A stretch of 59,164 nucleotides of DNA from Phreatobacter sp. (GCF_030691135.1 NZ_JAUYFA010000015.1:1-59164), one strand, 5' to 3'. Shown: positions 26,562 through 35,126, counted from the stretch's first letter. Made by a program: numbers and translations. The notes: generated by a model from the sequence alone, not told the origin.

Positions 26562-27433
26562 GCGGCCTGCTCCGCCGATGCGAGGAAGGTGTCGAGGGCG
26601 CGGGCGGTGATGACGCGGGCGAGGTGCCGCTTCAGTTCGGGCCCGCCGTGCAGATCCCCCGGCGGATCGAGATCGTCGGCCAGCGCGCCTTGCGCCGCGG
26701 CGATGGTGGCACGCGTGAGCGGAGCCCCGATGAGGGCGGCGGAGGCGCCCGTCGCGATCTCGGCGCCGGAACCGACGCCGAAGAAGACGAGCCGCGCGGC
26801 GTCGACTGTGCCGTCCGCCCGCATCGCCAGGACGGCGGCGAGGCCGGCCATGGCGTAGTCGCCGGAGCGGCGCGTCACCTCGACGATGGTCTGGCGGCTT
26901 GCCGGTGTCGCCACCGGCACTTCCACGGCCGTGATGATCTCGCCGGGCTGGAGATCGGTCGTGAACAGGCCCTGGAAGAAGTCGGCGGCGGGCACGCGGC
27001 GCTCGCCGCCCCGCGAGGCGACGACGATCGTGGCATCGAGGGCCACCACGCAGGCCGGCAGTTCGGCGGCCGGGTCGGCGAGCGCCAGGCTGCCGCCGAT
27101 CGTGCCGCGGTTGCGGATGGCGGGATGGGCGATGAGCGGGGCGGCCTCGGCAAGGATCGGGGCATGGGCGGCGACGAGCGGGTCGCGGCCGAGTTCGGCA
27201 TGGCGCGTCAGCGAGCCGATGCGCAGCGTCGCGCCCGCCACCGACACGCCGCGGAGCGCCGCGATCCGCGTGATGTCGATGAGGCCCGAGGGCTCCGACA
27301 GGCGGAACGACAGCGTCGCGAGCAGGCTCTGCCCGCCCGCCAGGATCTGGGCCTCGGGTCCGGCGGCGTCGAGCACCTGCCAGAGTTCATCGAGGCTTTC
27401 GACGCGGGCATAGCCCATCGCCGGCCACTTCAT
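26558..27433 (-). CDS. FAD-binding medium subunit of the molybdenum hydroxylase
   Basis: The product is 291 residues. FAD motifs are AGGQSLLATLSFRLSEPSGLIDI (about residues 35-57) and TIGGSLALADPAAELPA. The C-terminal CODH_flav_C-type domain is present. It is the first gene of the hydroxylase-TRAP-dioxygenase cluster. Its promoter must lie in the 136 bases shared with the divergent TetR gene. Confidence 0.93.
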   Translation of the reverse strand: MKWPAMGYARVESLDELWQVLDAAGPEAQILAGGQSLLATLSFRLSEPSGLIDITRIAALRGVSVAGATLRIGSLTRHAELGRDPLVAAHAPILAEAAPLIAHPAIRNRGTIGGSLALADPAAELPACVVALDATIVVASRGGERRVPAADFFQGLFTTDLQPGEIITAVEVPVATPASRQTIVEVTRRSGDYAMAGLAAVLAMRADGTVDAARLVFFGVGSGAEIATGASAALIGAPLTRATIAAAQGALADDLDPPGDLHGGPELKRHLARVITARALDTFLASAEQAA

Positions 27434-27495
27434 GGTACGTCTCCTCGTCGAGGCCGGCTGTGTTGCCTTGCGGCGCAGCGGTCCGTATTCTTTAA

Positions 27496-27511
27496 TTGGT
27501 CAAATGATCAA
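27496..27511. promoter_or_regulatory. Candidate TetR operator
   Basis: The site TTGGTCA-AA-TGATCAA is an inverted repeat of 7-base arms with one mismatch and a 2-base centre. It lies in an AT-richer patch between the divergent FAD-subunit and TetR genes, 63 bases from the former start and 59 from the latter. This is the expected place for TetR autoregulation and control of the catabolic cluster. Confidence 0.6.
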
Positions 27512-27569
27512 CGACGGGCGGGGCGTGAGTCAAGGGGCTTCCGCCGGCCGTTCGACCCGGGGGAGACGC

Positions 27570-28187
27570 ATGGCGGACGGCATGGCCCTGACCGCGCGAC
27601 GCAAGCGGCTGGCGCCCGAGGCGCGGCGCGAGCAGATCGTCGACGCGGCCGTCTGCTATTTCGCGGAGGTCGGCCTCGCCGGTACGACGCGGGATCTCGC
27701 CAAGCGGGCGGGAATCACCCAGGCGCTGCTTTACCAGTATTTCGGCAGCAAGGCGGAGCTGCTCGAGGCGGTGTTCGCCCGTGTCTATCTCGACCGGATG
27801 TCGCCGCACTGGCCCGGACTGATTACCGACCGCCGCCGGCCGCTGCGCGAGCGGATACTGACCTTCTACGCGGAATATGCCGGCGCCATCTTCTCCTATG
27901 AATGGCTGCGCATCTTCATGGCGGCCGGCCTTGCCGGCGAGGCGCTGAACCGCCGCTATCTCGACCATGTGCGCGACGTGCTGCTGGCGCCGCTGCTGGA
28001 CGAGATCCGCTTCGCCGCGCGACCCGATGCTCAGCCGGAGATGGAGGACCTGTGGAACCTCCACGGCGGCATCATCTATCTCGGCATCCGCCGGCACATC
28101 TACCATCTGCCCACGCCGGACGACGTGATGCCGGTGATCGAGCGTGCCGTCGACCGCTTCCTCGCCGGTTTCGCCATCGGCCAATGA
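27570..28187 (+). CDS. TetR family transcriptional regulator
   Basis: The product is 205 residues from the ATG at 27570, which is directly preceded by GGGGGAG; a longer frame upstream would cover the operator. The HTH is at about residues 30-55 (TTRDLAKRAGITQALLYQYFGSK). The C-terminal ligand domain is unassigned. It is divergent from the hydroxylase operon and so is its likely repressor. It is followed by the YciI-like gene after 28 bases, which places that protein under the same control. Confidence 0.92.
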   Translation: MADGMALTARRKRLAPEARREQIVDAAVCYFAEVGLAGTTRDLAKRAGITQALLYQYFGSKAELLEAVFARVYLDRMSPHWPGLITDRRRPLRERILTFYAEYAGAIFSYEWLRIFMAAGLAGEALNRRYLDHVRDVLLAPLLDEIRFAARPDAQPEMEDLWNLHGGIIYLGIRRHIYHLPTPDDVMPVIERAVDRFLAGFAIGQ

Positions 28188-28215
28188 TCCGCCGGCTCCA
28201 CCAGCAGGACCGCCC

Positions 28216-28509
28216 ATGACCGTACTCTTCGCCATCCATGCCGTCGACCGCGCCGGCGCCCTGCCGGTGCGGCTCGCCCATTACGACGCCCACAAGGCCT
28301 TCCTGTCCGACACGGCGGCGTTCGGCGTGCGCATCGTCATGTCGGGGCCGCTGATGAGCGACGACGGCAAGGCGATGATCGGCAGCCTGTTCCTCATCGA
28401 GGCTCCCGACCGCGCCCATGTCGAGGCTTTCAACCAGGCCGATCCCTTCCACTCCGCCGGTATCTGGCAGAGTGTCACCATCACGCGGTTCCTGCGGCGC
28501 CAGGGCTGA
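28216..28509 (+). CDS. YciI-like protein, possible TftG-type dehydrochlorinase or isomerase
   Basis: The product is 97 residues with a ferredoxin-like fold of the YCII family. The conserved pattern HYDAHKAFL (His and Asp), GPLMSDDG and VEAFNQADPFHSAGIW is intact. TftG of the 2,4,5-T pathway, a chloro-hydroxyquinol dehydrochlorinase, is a YciI-like protein encoded near a hydroxyquinol dioxygenase. A similar pairing exists here. The specific reaction is an inference. CAGGAC lies just upstream of the ATG. It converges on pgm. Confidence 0.82.
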   Translation: MTVLFAIHAVDRAGALPVRLAHYDAHKAFLSDTAAFGVRIVMSGPLMSDDGKAMIGSLFLIEAPDRAHVEAFNQADPFHSAGIWQSVTITRFLRRQG

Positions 28510-28522
28510 CGACGGCCGATGG

Positions 28523-30151
28523 TCAGCTGATCACGGAGGGACTCGTGCGGCCGGTGAACCGCGAGACGTCGGCGACCTGCATGGCGAGAGCCTGGACTTG
28601 GGCGAGCGCCTCCGCTGGCAGGCGCCGGTGGTCTTCGCCACGCGGGGCGAAACGCTCCAGATAGACCCGCAGGGTGGCGCCGCGCGTTCCCGTTCCCGAC
28701 AGGCGATAGACGATGCGGGCCTCGTCCGCGATGATCTGGACGCCCTGCCGGGTGGCCATGGAGCCATCCACCGGATCGGTATAGGCGAAGTCGTTGACCT
28801 CGGTGACGGTGAGCCGTCCCGCGAGGTCGGCTGCGAGAAGCGGCATCCGGCGCCGCAGCGTCTCCATGAGATCCTCGGCGGCGGCGGCATCCACCTCCTC
28901 GAAGTCGAGCCGCTGATAATAGTCGCGCCCGTGGGCCTGCCAGTGGTCGCGCAGGATCTCGGCGACGGGCTGCCGCCGTTCGGCGAGGATGTTGAGCCAC
29001 ATCATCACCGCCCAGAGGCCGTCCTTCTCGCGGACGTGGTTCGATCCGGTGCCGGCGCTCTCCTCGCCGCAGATCGTGATGAGGCCGGCCTCGAGGAGGC
29101 TGGCGAAGAATTTCCATCCCGTCGGGGTGACGTGACAGGGCACACCGAGGGAGGCTGCGACGCGGTCGAGTGCACGGCTCGTCGGCATGGAGCGGGCGAC
29201 GCCGGCGAGGCCGCCGCGATAGCCGGGGACGAGATGGGCGTTGGCGGCGATGACCGCGAGGCTGTCGCTGGGCGAGACGACCAGGCCGCGGCCGACGATC
29301 AGGTTGCGGTCGCCGTCGCCGTCGGAGGCGGCGCCGAAATCGGCCTGGGCGCGGCCGGCGACGAAGTCCACGAGGTCCGCGGCATGGTGCGGATTGGGGT
29401 CTGGATGCAGGCCGCCGAAGTCGGGCATCGGGATCTGGTTCATCAGGCTGGCCGCGGGCAGGCCGAGGCGGCGCTGGAACAGCTCGGTGGCGTAGGGGCC
29501 GGTCACGGCATGCATCGCGTCGAAGCGCATGGTGAAGCCCGACCGGAAGAGATCGGCGATGCGGTCGAAGTCGAACAGGGTTTCGAGCAGCGCGACATAG
29601 TCGGTGACGCCGTCGATCACCTCGATGAGGCAGCCGTCGACCTGGTGGCGGCCGTCACGGTCCAGCGCGATGTCCGGCATGTCGGCGATTGCGTAGTGCG
29701 AGGTCGTGCGGGTGCGCCGGTGGATGGCGTCGGACACGGCAATGGGGATGGGACCACCATGGGCGGCGTTGATCTTGATGCCGAAATCGCCGTCCGGGCC
29801 ACCGGGATTGTGACTCGCCGACAGGATGATGCCGGCCTTCGCCCGGCGTGCGCGGATGAGGGCCGAGGCGGCCGGCGTCGACAGCAGCCCGCCACGGCCG
29901 ACGACCACATGGCCGACCTTGTGGGCGACGGCCATCTTCAGGATGGTCTGGATGGCCTCGTCGTTGAAATAGCGCCCGTCGCCGCCCACCACCAGCGTCG
30001 CGCCGGCGACGTCGAGCTCGGCGAAGACCGCCTGCATGAACAAGGCGACATAGTGGGGCTGCATCGCATGGCCCGTCGGCTTCCTCAGGCCCGACGTGCC
30101 GAGGGTCTGGTCGAGATAGGGGCTGGCATCCACGGACAGGATCACATGCAT
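28523..30151 (-). CDS. pgm: Alpha-D-phosphohexomutase, phosphoglucomutase
   Basis: The product is 542 residues, the usual length for bacterial glucose-specific Pgm. QTLGTSGLRKP at the N-terminus, the phosphoserine loop SASHNPGG (S113) and the metal loop SDGDGDRN are intact. It interconverts glucose 1-phosphate and glucose 6-phosphate for glycogen and exopolysaccharide synthesis. GGAG abuts the ATG at 30151, so a GTG two codons downstream, with better spacing, may be the true start. No sugar-polymer genes lie nearby. Confidence 0.93.
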   Translation of the reverse strand: MHVILSVDASPYLDQTLGTSGLRKPTGHAMQPHYVALFMQAVFAELDVAGATLVVGGDGRYFNDEAIQTILKMAVAHKVGHVVVGRGGLLSTPAASALIRARRAKAGIILSASHNPGGPDGDFGIKINAAHGGPIPIAVSDAIHRRTRTTSHYAIADMPDIALDRDGRHQVDGCLIEVIDGVTDYVALLETLFDFDRIADLFRSGFTMRFDAMHAVTGPYATELFQRRLGLPAASLMNQIPMPDFGGLHPDPNPHHAADLVDFVAGRAQADFGAASDGDGDRNLIVGRGLVVSPSDSLAVIAANAHLVPGYRGGLAGVARSMPTSRALDRVAASLGVPCHVTPTGWKFFASLLEAGLITICGEESAGTGSNHVREKDGLWAVMMWLNILAERRQPVAEILRDHWQAHGRDYYQRLDFEEVDAAAAEDLMETLRRRMPLLAADLAGRLTVTEVNDFAYTDPVDGSMATRQGVQIIADEARIVYRLSGTGTRGATLRVYLERFAPRGEDHRRLPAEALAQVQALAMQVADVSRFTGRTSPSVIS

Positions 30152-30302
30152 CTCCAAGGTGGCGGCAGGTCTTCGGTCGTCGGCTGCCGCGCCGACGCTG
30201 CGCCATAGCACTGCAAGGTCGATGAACCCTAGCTGAAGTCGGGACCTCGACGACAGGACCTTGAGCGGATGCCGATGGGATCGACGGTCGTCCCTGCCGG
30301 CT

Positions 30303-31052
30303 TCAGGCCGCCGGGTGGCCCTCCGCCGCCGCGACGCGGGCGAGATAGACCGTCTGGGTGTAGCGCCGGTCGAGCAGCGGGTTGTGGAAGGTCACCGGCT
30401 CGGCCCAGGCCTCGGCGAAGACGCCGGCGAGCCTCTCGACGAAGGTCGGGTCGGGCATGGCGTCGGACCACAGGCCGAAAATGCCGCCGGGCCGGATGTG
30501 GCGCGCCACTGCCGCGAGGCCCTCGGGCGTGTAGAAGCCGGTGCTGCGGCCATCGAGGAGTTCGTCGGGGGAGTGGTCGATGTCGACCAGAATGGCGTCG
30601 AAGAGCCGGTCGGGCACCTCGGGGTCGAGGCCGGTGCGGCTCGCCGCCAGGGCGAAGAAATCCCCCGCGACGAAGCGGCAGCGCGGATCGCCGTGGAGCG
30701 CCGTCCCCATCGGCAGGAGCCCGGCCCGGTGCCAGCCTATCACCGGTTCCAGCATCTCGACGACGACGAGCGAGGCGACGCCCGCATGGTCGAGGACGGC
30801 TTTGGCGGTATAGCCGAGGCCGAGGCCGGCGACGGCGACATCGGCTGGGCCGCCGGCCAGGCTGGCGAGGCCGAGATCGGCGAGCGCGATCTCGGAGGCG
30901 GTGAAGAGGCTGGACATCAGGAACTCGTCGCCGAGCTTGATCTCATAGACGTCGACATCGAGCCTGTGCTCGCGCCGCCGCCTGAGGCTCAGGGCGCCGA
31001 TCGGCGTCTCCTGATAGTCCAGTTCCTGGAAAAAGAGGCTCAACCCATGCAT
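30303..31052 (-). CDS. Spermidine synthase-like SAM-dependent protein
   Basis: The product is 249 residues. It has a Rossmann methyltransferase core with VAVAGLGLGYTAKAVLDH as the glycine-rich loop, VVVEMLEPVIGWH as the acidic strand and DAILVDIDHSPDELL as the third motif. This is the arrangement of spermidine synthase-like domain proteins. The gate-keeping residues of true SpeE cannot be confirmed. An in-frame upstream extension to 31262 has low-complexity, unlikely sequence. The start at 31052 fits the domain boundary, though its ribosome binding site is weak. Confidence 0.75.
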   Translation of the reverse strand: MHGLSLFFQELDYQETPIGALSLRRRREHRLDVDVYEIKLGDEFLMSSLFTASEIALADLGLASLAGGPADVAVAGLGLGYTAKAVLDHAGVASLVVVEMLEPVIGWHRAGLLPMGTALHGDPRCRFVAGDFFALAASRTGLDPEVPDRLFDAILVDIDHSPDELLDGRSTGFYTPEGLAAVARHIRPGGIFGLWSDAMPDPTFVERLAGVFAEAWAEPVTFHNPLLDRRYTQTVYLARVAAAEGHPAA

Positions 31053-31131
31053 CCCGCTGCGCCGCCGTCCATGCGACAGCCGGGCGGACCCTAGGCCCAA
31101 AGGGCGGCCAAGGATACCGCGCCGTCCGGTG

Positions 31132-31791
31132 TCAGGGCTGATCCGTCCCGTCTTCGGCCTTGCGGGCGATGATGAAGGTGCGGGGGTCCCAGCGCTTCGA
31201 TCCATGGCGCTCCGCTGCGAGGACCGCGTAGCCGGCAACTGCCAGTTCTGCTTCGAGGTCACTGGCGGAGAATGTCGAGACGAAAGGCGCCTTGCCGATA
31301 GCGCGCATGAGCGGAATGGCGAGGCGGATCAGCAGGTTCATCTCGGCGAGAGCCGGCGTCTTGGTGATGAGGAGGCCGCCGGCCTTGAGCCGGTGGCGGA
31401 TGGCGCGCAGGGTCGCGGCACGATCGTGCACCAGATGCAGCAGGTTGAACGCCAGAACGGCATCGTAGCCGCCGTCGACCTCCGGGCTCGTTTCCGCAGT
31501 TCCGACCGCGAAGTGGGCGTCGATGCCAGGCACCGCCTGCGCCTTCTCCCGGGCGATCGCGATCATGGCCTCGGATAGATCGGTCGCGACGATGCGGCGG
31601 ATGCCGGGAGCGATGGCCAGCGCGGTGGTCCCGGTGCCGCAACCGATCTCCAGCACGACGTCCGAGGATGTGAGCAGGCCGCGTGTCCGATCGACGCTCC
31701 GCTCGTAGCCGGCCATGTCGGCAATGCGCCCCGCGGCGTATTTTGGGGCGATCTTGTTCCAGAACGCAGCGTCTCGATCGATCAGGGTCAT
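31132..31791 (-). CDS. Class I SAM-dependent methyltransferase
   Basis: The product is 219 residues. It shows motif I VVLEIGCGTGTTALAIAP, motif II RIVATDLSEAMI and motif III DAVLAFNLLHLVHD. The GAGGAC ribosome binding site precedes the ATG at 31791 by 3 bases; a longer open frame upstream overlaps the LysR gene and is rejected. It resembles small methyltransferases of the UbiE/arsenite group but lacks clear substrate residues. It is divergent from a LysR gene with palindromic sites between, so that regulator probably controls it. Confidence 0.88.
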   Translation of the reverse strand: MTLIDRDAAFWNKIAPKYAAGRIADMAGYERSVDRTRGLLTSSDVVLEIGCGTGTTALAIAPGIRRIVATDLSEAMIAIAREKAQAVPGIDAHFAVGTAETSPEVDGGYDAVLAFNLLHLVHDRAATLRAIRHRLKAGGLLITKTPALAEMNLLIRLAIPLMRAIGKAPFVSTFSASDLEAELAVAGYAVLAAERHGSKRWDPRTFIIARKAEDGTDQP

Positions 31792-31820
31792 GTTGTCCTC
31801 TTCTGGACGGGGCATAGCAT

Positions 31821-31846
31821 ATGCGCTTGCGCATCGAATTGCGCAA
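31821..31846. promoter_or_regulatory. Palindrome and direct repeats in the LysR/methyltransferase region
   Basis: ATGCGC-TT-GCGCAT (31821-31834) is a perfect inverted repeat. TTGCGCA occurs at 31827 and again at 31839, a 12-base offset. The arrangement suits LysR-type binding between the divergent methyltransferase and LysR genes. Confidence 0.5.
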
Positions 31847-31873
31847 AAGCGGACAAGTGATATACGGATTTCC

Positions 31874-32791
31874 ATGGTATCGGTGGACTGGAACCAGCTA
31901 CGCGCCTTCGCCGCGACGGTCGATTGCGGCACGCTGTCGTCGGCGGCGCGGCGACTTGGGCTGACGCAGCCGACCCTGTCGCGCCAGATCGCTGCGCTCG
32001 AAACGAGCCTCGGTGTCGCCCTGTTCGCGCGGGTCGGCAAGCGGCTGGTCCCGACCGAGGCGGGCCTCAGCGTGATGCACCACGCCCGGACGATGGCCTC
32101 GGCCGCCGATGCGATGGCCCTGGCGGCTGCGGGACAGGCGCAGGAGGTGGCCGGCAGGGTGACGATCTCGGCCACCGATGCCATCGCCGCTTATCTCCTG
32201 CCCGACATTGTCCGCGCGCTGCGGCAGACGGCGCCGCAGATCACGCTGACGATCGTCGCCTCCAATGCGCTCAGCGATCTGAGGCGGCGGGAGGCCGATA
32301 TCGCCATCCGTCACGTGCGGCCGCTGGAGCCCGACCTGATCGCCCGGCTGATTGGCGAGATGCCGGCCCATGTCTATGCGGCGGCGGCGTGGCTGGAAGG
32401 CCGCGATCGGCCCGCGACGCTGGCCGAGCTCGGCAAGGCCGGCATGCTGGCTTTCGAGCCGGCCGAGAGCTTCGCCGCCCATCTCGCGACGATCGGCATT
32501 CCGGCGCAGGTCGAGGATTTCCCCATCGTGTCCGAGAATGCGGTCGTGCTCTGGGAGATGGTGCGGCAGGGGCTCGGCATCGGGATCATGCTCGAGGCGG
32601 TCGCAAAGCTGACGCCGGGCATGGTGCGGCTCGCGCCGGACCATGCCGGCATCCAGGTTCCCATCTGGCTCGTGAGCCACCGCGAACTTCACACCAGCCG
32701 TCGCGTGCGCGTCGTCTTCGACACCATGGCCGAGGTCCTCGCGCGCCATGTCCGCAAGGGCCGGTCGGTCCGCCGGTCAGAGGGTCTCTGA
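31874..32791 (+). CDS. LysR family transcriptional regulator
   Basis: The product is 305 residues from the ATG at 31874. The HTH is at about residues 5-50 (CGTLSSAARRLGLTQPTLSRQIAALE), followed by a periplasmic-binding-protein-like effector domain (AAYLLPDIVRALRQTAPQITL). It is divergent from the methyltransferase gene and probably regulates it and itself. Confidence 0.92.
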   Translation: MVSVDWNQLRAFAATVDCGTLSSAARRLGLTQPTLSRQIAALETSLGVALFARVGKRLVPTEAGLSVMHHARTMASAADAMALAAAGQAQEVAGRVTISATDAIAAYLLPDIVRALRQTAPQITLTIVASNALSDLRRREADIAIRHVRPLEPDLIARLIGEMPAHVYAAAAWLEGRDRPATLAELGKAGMLAFEPAESFAAHLATIGIPAQVEDFPIVSENAVVLWEMVRQGLGIGIMLEAVAKLTPGMVRLAPDHAGIQVPIWLVSHRELHTSRRVRVVFDTMAEVLARHVRKGRSVRRSEGL

Positions 32792-32862
32792 CCGCAGAGA
32801 AAGGCTATCCGTGATTGCCGGCGTGTCGGTGGGGCGGGCGTTGCCCGGGCGCACCTGGTCGT

Positions 32863-32896
32863 CGATCCCGCCCGGTGGGGGTGCCGGGCGGGATCG
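32863..32896. terminator. Bidirectional terminator-like hairpin between LysR and terC-like genes
   Basis: A 13-bp perfect stem (32863-32875 with 32884-32896) with an 8-base loop lies between the convergent LysR and TerC-family genes. It has no T-run on either strand, so it may end transcription with help from Rho. Confidence 0.6.
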
Positions 32897-32909
32897 GGAC
32901 GGCGACGCC

Positions 32910-33908
32910 TCAACTGTGTCCGTGCGAACCCGGCGCCGCGTGGCCGCGGGTCTTCCAGAGCGAGAAGACCACGCCGCCTGCGATGAGCGACAGGGTGACG
33001 CCGAGCGAGATCGCGGGATCGAGTTTGCCGACGATCTGGTTCCAGAAGATCTTGCCGCCGATGAAGATCAGGACGATGGCAAGGGCATATTTCAGATATT
33101 CGAAGCGGTGGACCATGGCGGCCAGGGCGAAGTAGAGCGCGCGCAGGCCGAGGATCGCCATGATGTTGGCGGTGAAGACGATGTAGGTGTCGGTGGTGAT
33201 CGCGAAGATGGCGGGCACCGAGTCGACCGCGAAGACGAGGTCGGCGATGTTGATGACGACCAGCGCCAGGAACAGCGGCGTGGCGAAACGCACCATCTTG
33301 CCGGTCACCGGGTCGGGCTGGGTGACGAAGAAGCTGGAGCCGTGCAGTTCCTTGGTGATGCGCATGCGCTTCGACAGGAAGCGGATGACGGGGTTGGCGG
33401 AGACGTCCTGCTCGCTCTCGCCCATCATGAGCATCTTGATGCCGGTGGCGATCAGGAACGCGCCGAAGATGTAGAGCACCCACTCGTACTGCTGCACGAG
33501 CGCCGCGCCGAGGGCGATCATGATGCCGCGCAGCACCAGGACGGCGAGAATGCCCCAGAGCAGGGCGCGGTACTGGTACTTCGCCGGGATGGCGAAATAG
33601 CCGAAGATGATGGAGATGACGAAGACATTGTCGATCGACAGGGCCTTCTCCAGCGCATAGCCGGTGAAATACTCGATGCCCGAGGTCGGCCCCATGGACC
33701 ACCAGATCCAGACGCCGAACACCACGGCGATGGCGATGTAGAAGGCCGACAGGATGAGGCTTTCGCCGACGCCCAGTTCCTTGTCGGTCTTGTGGAGCAC
33801 GCCGAGGTCGAAGACCAGCAGGGCGCCGACCAGAATGAGGAAGATCAGCCAGAGCCATGTGGCCTTGCCGAGAAAGTCGCCGGTCAGAAACGAGACGAGC
33901 AGTTCCAT
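32910..33908 (-). CDS. TerC family integral membrane protein (Alx-like)
   Basis: The product is 332 residues with about nine membrane helices. It contains the conserved acidic membrane motifs FALEKALSIDN-like (YALEKALSIDNVFV) and LVFAVDSVPAI of the TerC/Alx family. Members are linked to manganese export and to loading of metal into exported enzymes. AAGGG lies 5 bases upstream of the ATG at 33908. A 7-bp hairpin sits 29 bases before the start. Confidence 0.93.
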   Translation of the reverse strand: MELLVSFLTGDFLGKATWLWLIFLILVGALLVFDLGVLHKTDKELGVGESLILSAFYIAIAVVFGVWIWWSMGPTSGIEYFTGYALEKALSIDNVFVISIIFGYFAIPAKYQYRALLWGILAVLVLRGIMIALGAALVQQYEWVLYIFGAFLIATGIKMLMMGESEQDVSANPVIRFLSKRMRITKELHGSSFFVTQPDPVTGKMVRFATPLFLALVVINIADLVFAVDSVPAIFAITTDTYIVFTANIMAILGLRALYFALAAMVHRFEYLKYALAIVLIFIGGKIFWNQIVGKLDPAISLGVTLSLIAGGVVFSLWKTRGHAAPGSHGHS

Positions 33909-34039
33909 TGTGAACCCTTGCGTGGTCGCGCCGCGCGGCCACCGCGCGGGTGGCCGGGACGTCGGAGATATCGGTTGTCTTCTCTGCTCCCCGTGATCCC
34001 GGCCGTCACTTGGTCCGGGGTCTCGGCGAGCCATTCAAT

Positions 34040-34072
34040 CTGCCGGGTGGGGGTTCAGGCCCCCGCCGGCAG
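34040..34072 (-). terminator. Strong hairpin downstream of the universal stress gene
   Basis: Arms of 13-14 bases (with a one-base bulge) enclose a 6-base loop in the 208-base gap between the universal stress gene and the TerC-family gene, both on the minus strand. No T-run follows. It may end the stress-gene transcript or form part of the TerC leader. Confidence 0.45.
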
Positions 34073-34116
34073 GTGTCGTGTCGATGCATGCGTCGGTCTA
34101 TCGCCCGTTCCGTGTC

Positions 34117-34965
34117 TCAGTGGGAGAGCAGCACAGGCAGCGGCGGCTGCGAGACGATGGTCTTCGTCGCGCCGCCGAGAATGAAGTCGCGCAGGCGCGA
34201 ATGGCCATAGGCGCCCATGACGAGGAGGCCGAGCCCATGGGTCGCGGCGTAGTCGCCGAGTGCCTGGCCGATCGGCCGCCCGGCGGCGTCCTCCTCGTCG
34301 AGGATCGCCGTGATCCCGTGGCGGGCGAGGTGGCGCGCCAGTTCCGCGGCGGAGCGGTGCGTCGGGATCGTCTTCTCCCGGGTGACGGTGACGATGCGCA
34401 CGGTCCTGGCGCGCGCCAGGATCGGCAGGGCATCGGCGACGGCACGTGCCGCCGGGCGGCTGAAGTCCCAGGCGATGCCGACGGCATCGAAGGCGGCGGG
34501 GGTGACGGCCGCCGCCGCGGCCGGAAAGACCAGGGTCGGGCGGCCGGAGCCGAAGATGACGCTCTCGACGACGTGGTGCTGGAGGCCGGATTCCTCACCG
34601 ACCGGGATCACCGTCATGTCGCGCATCCGGGCGAGTTCGGTGACCAGGGTCGCGAGCTGCGAGCTCGGGCAGGATTCGACGACATGGTCATGGGCGACGC
34701 CGCGCCGGCTGGCTGCGGCCTCGAAGACGGCGATCGTGGCCTTGGCGCCGGCCTCGCTCTTCTCCCGCTCGGCGGCGATCATGCCCGGCAGATCGAGCAG
34801 GCTCTTCGCCAGCACATTGCCGACATGCGGCAGTTCGATGTGCACGGCGAGTGCCGCGATCGACGCGTCGAGTGCGGCGGCGATGCCCACCGCCCCCTCG
34901 ATGGCGGCGACCGGTGTCGCCTCCGGGTAGCTGTTCAACGGGAACAAGAGGTCCTTGAAAGCCAT
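34117..34965 (-). CDS. Universal stress protein family, tandem-length
   Basis: The product is 282 residues. The C-terminal domain has the UspA nucleotide-binding loop GAYGHSRLRDFILGGATK (G-2x-G-9x-G-[S/T]). The N-terminal half (FPLNSYPEATPV onward) is a degenerate Usp domain without the loop. Such two-domain proteins are ATP-binding stress factors. It precedes the TerC-like gene on the same strand with a hairpin between, so co-transcription is uncertain. No ligand specificity can be read. Confidence 0.9.
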   Translation of the reverse strand: MAFKDLLFPLNSYPEATPVAAIEGAVGIAAALDASIAALAVHIELPHVGNVLAKSLLDLPGMIAAEREKSEAGAKATIAVFEAAASRRGVAHDHVVESCPSSQLATLVTELARMRDMTVIPVGEESGLQHHVVESVIFGSGRPTLVFPAAAAAVTPAAFDAVGIAWDFSRPAARAVADALPILARARTVRIVTVTREKTIPTHRSAAELARHLARHGITAILDEEDAAGRPIGQALGDYAATHGLGLLVMGAYGHSRLRDFILGGATKTIVSQPPLPVLLSH

Positions 34966-35060
34966 CTCATCGTCCTTGTTTTGACCTGAACGTCCCGCCT
35001 GAGGCGTCGGGCCGCACCCCGGGAGGGCCGGGAGCGGGCGGAATATGGGCTTGATCGATC

Positions 35061-35103
35061 ATCGAAAAAAGCAGATTGTTTGCGCTGATATGATCGAAAA
35101 AAA
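35061..35103. promoter_or_regulatory. Direct repeats upstream of the NhaR-like gene
   Basis: ATCGAAAAAA occurs at 35061-35070 and again at 35093-35102. The offset is 32 bases, about three helical turns, in the AT-rich gap between the divergent Usp and NhaR-like genes. Likely binding sites for the adjacent LysR-type protein. Confidence 0.4.
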
Positions 35104-35126
35104 CTGCGAATGACAAAGGGCTGCCG

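Noticed and set aside
23674-27433. Aerobic CO dehydrogenase
   Set aside because: The subunit order is CoxM-S-L-like, but the large subunit lacks the AYxCSFR active-site loop; QYRAVGHP is found there, so another substrate is likely.
33909-34110. A yybP-ykoY manganese riboswitch upstream of the TerC-family gene
   Set aside because: TerC/Alx genes often carry this riboswitch, and GGGGAG is present on the minus strand, but the conserved internal loops and their spacing could not be matched. A covariance-model search (Infernal with Rfam RF00080) would decide.
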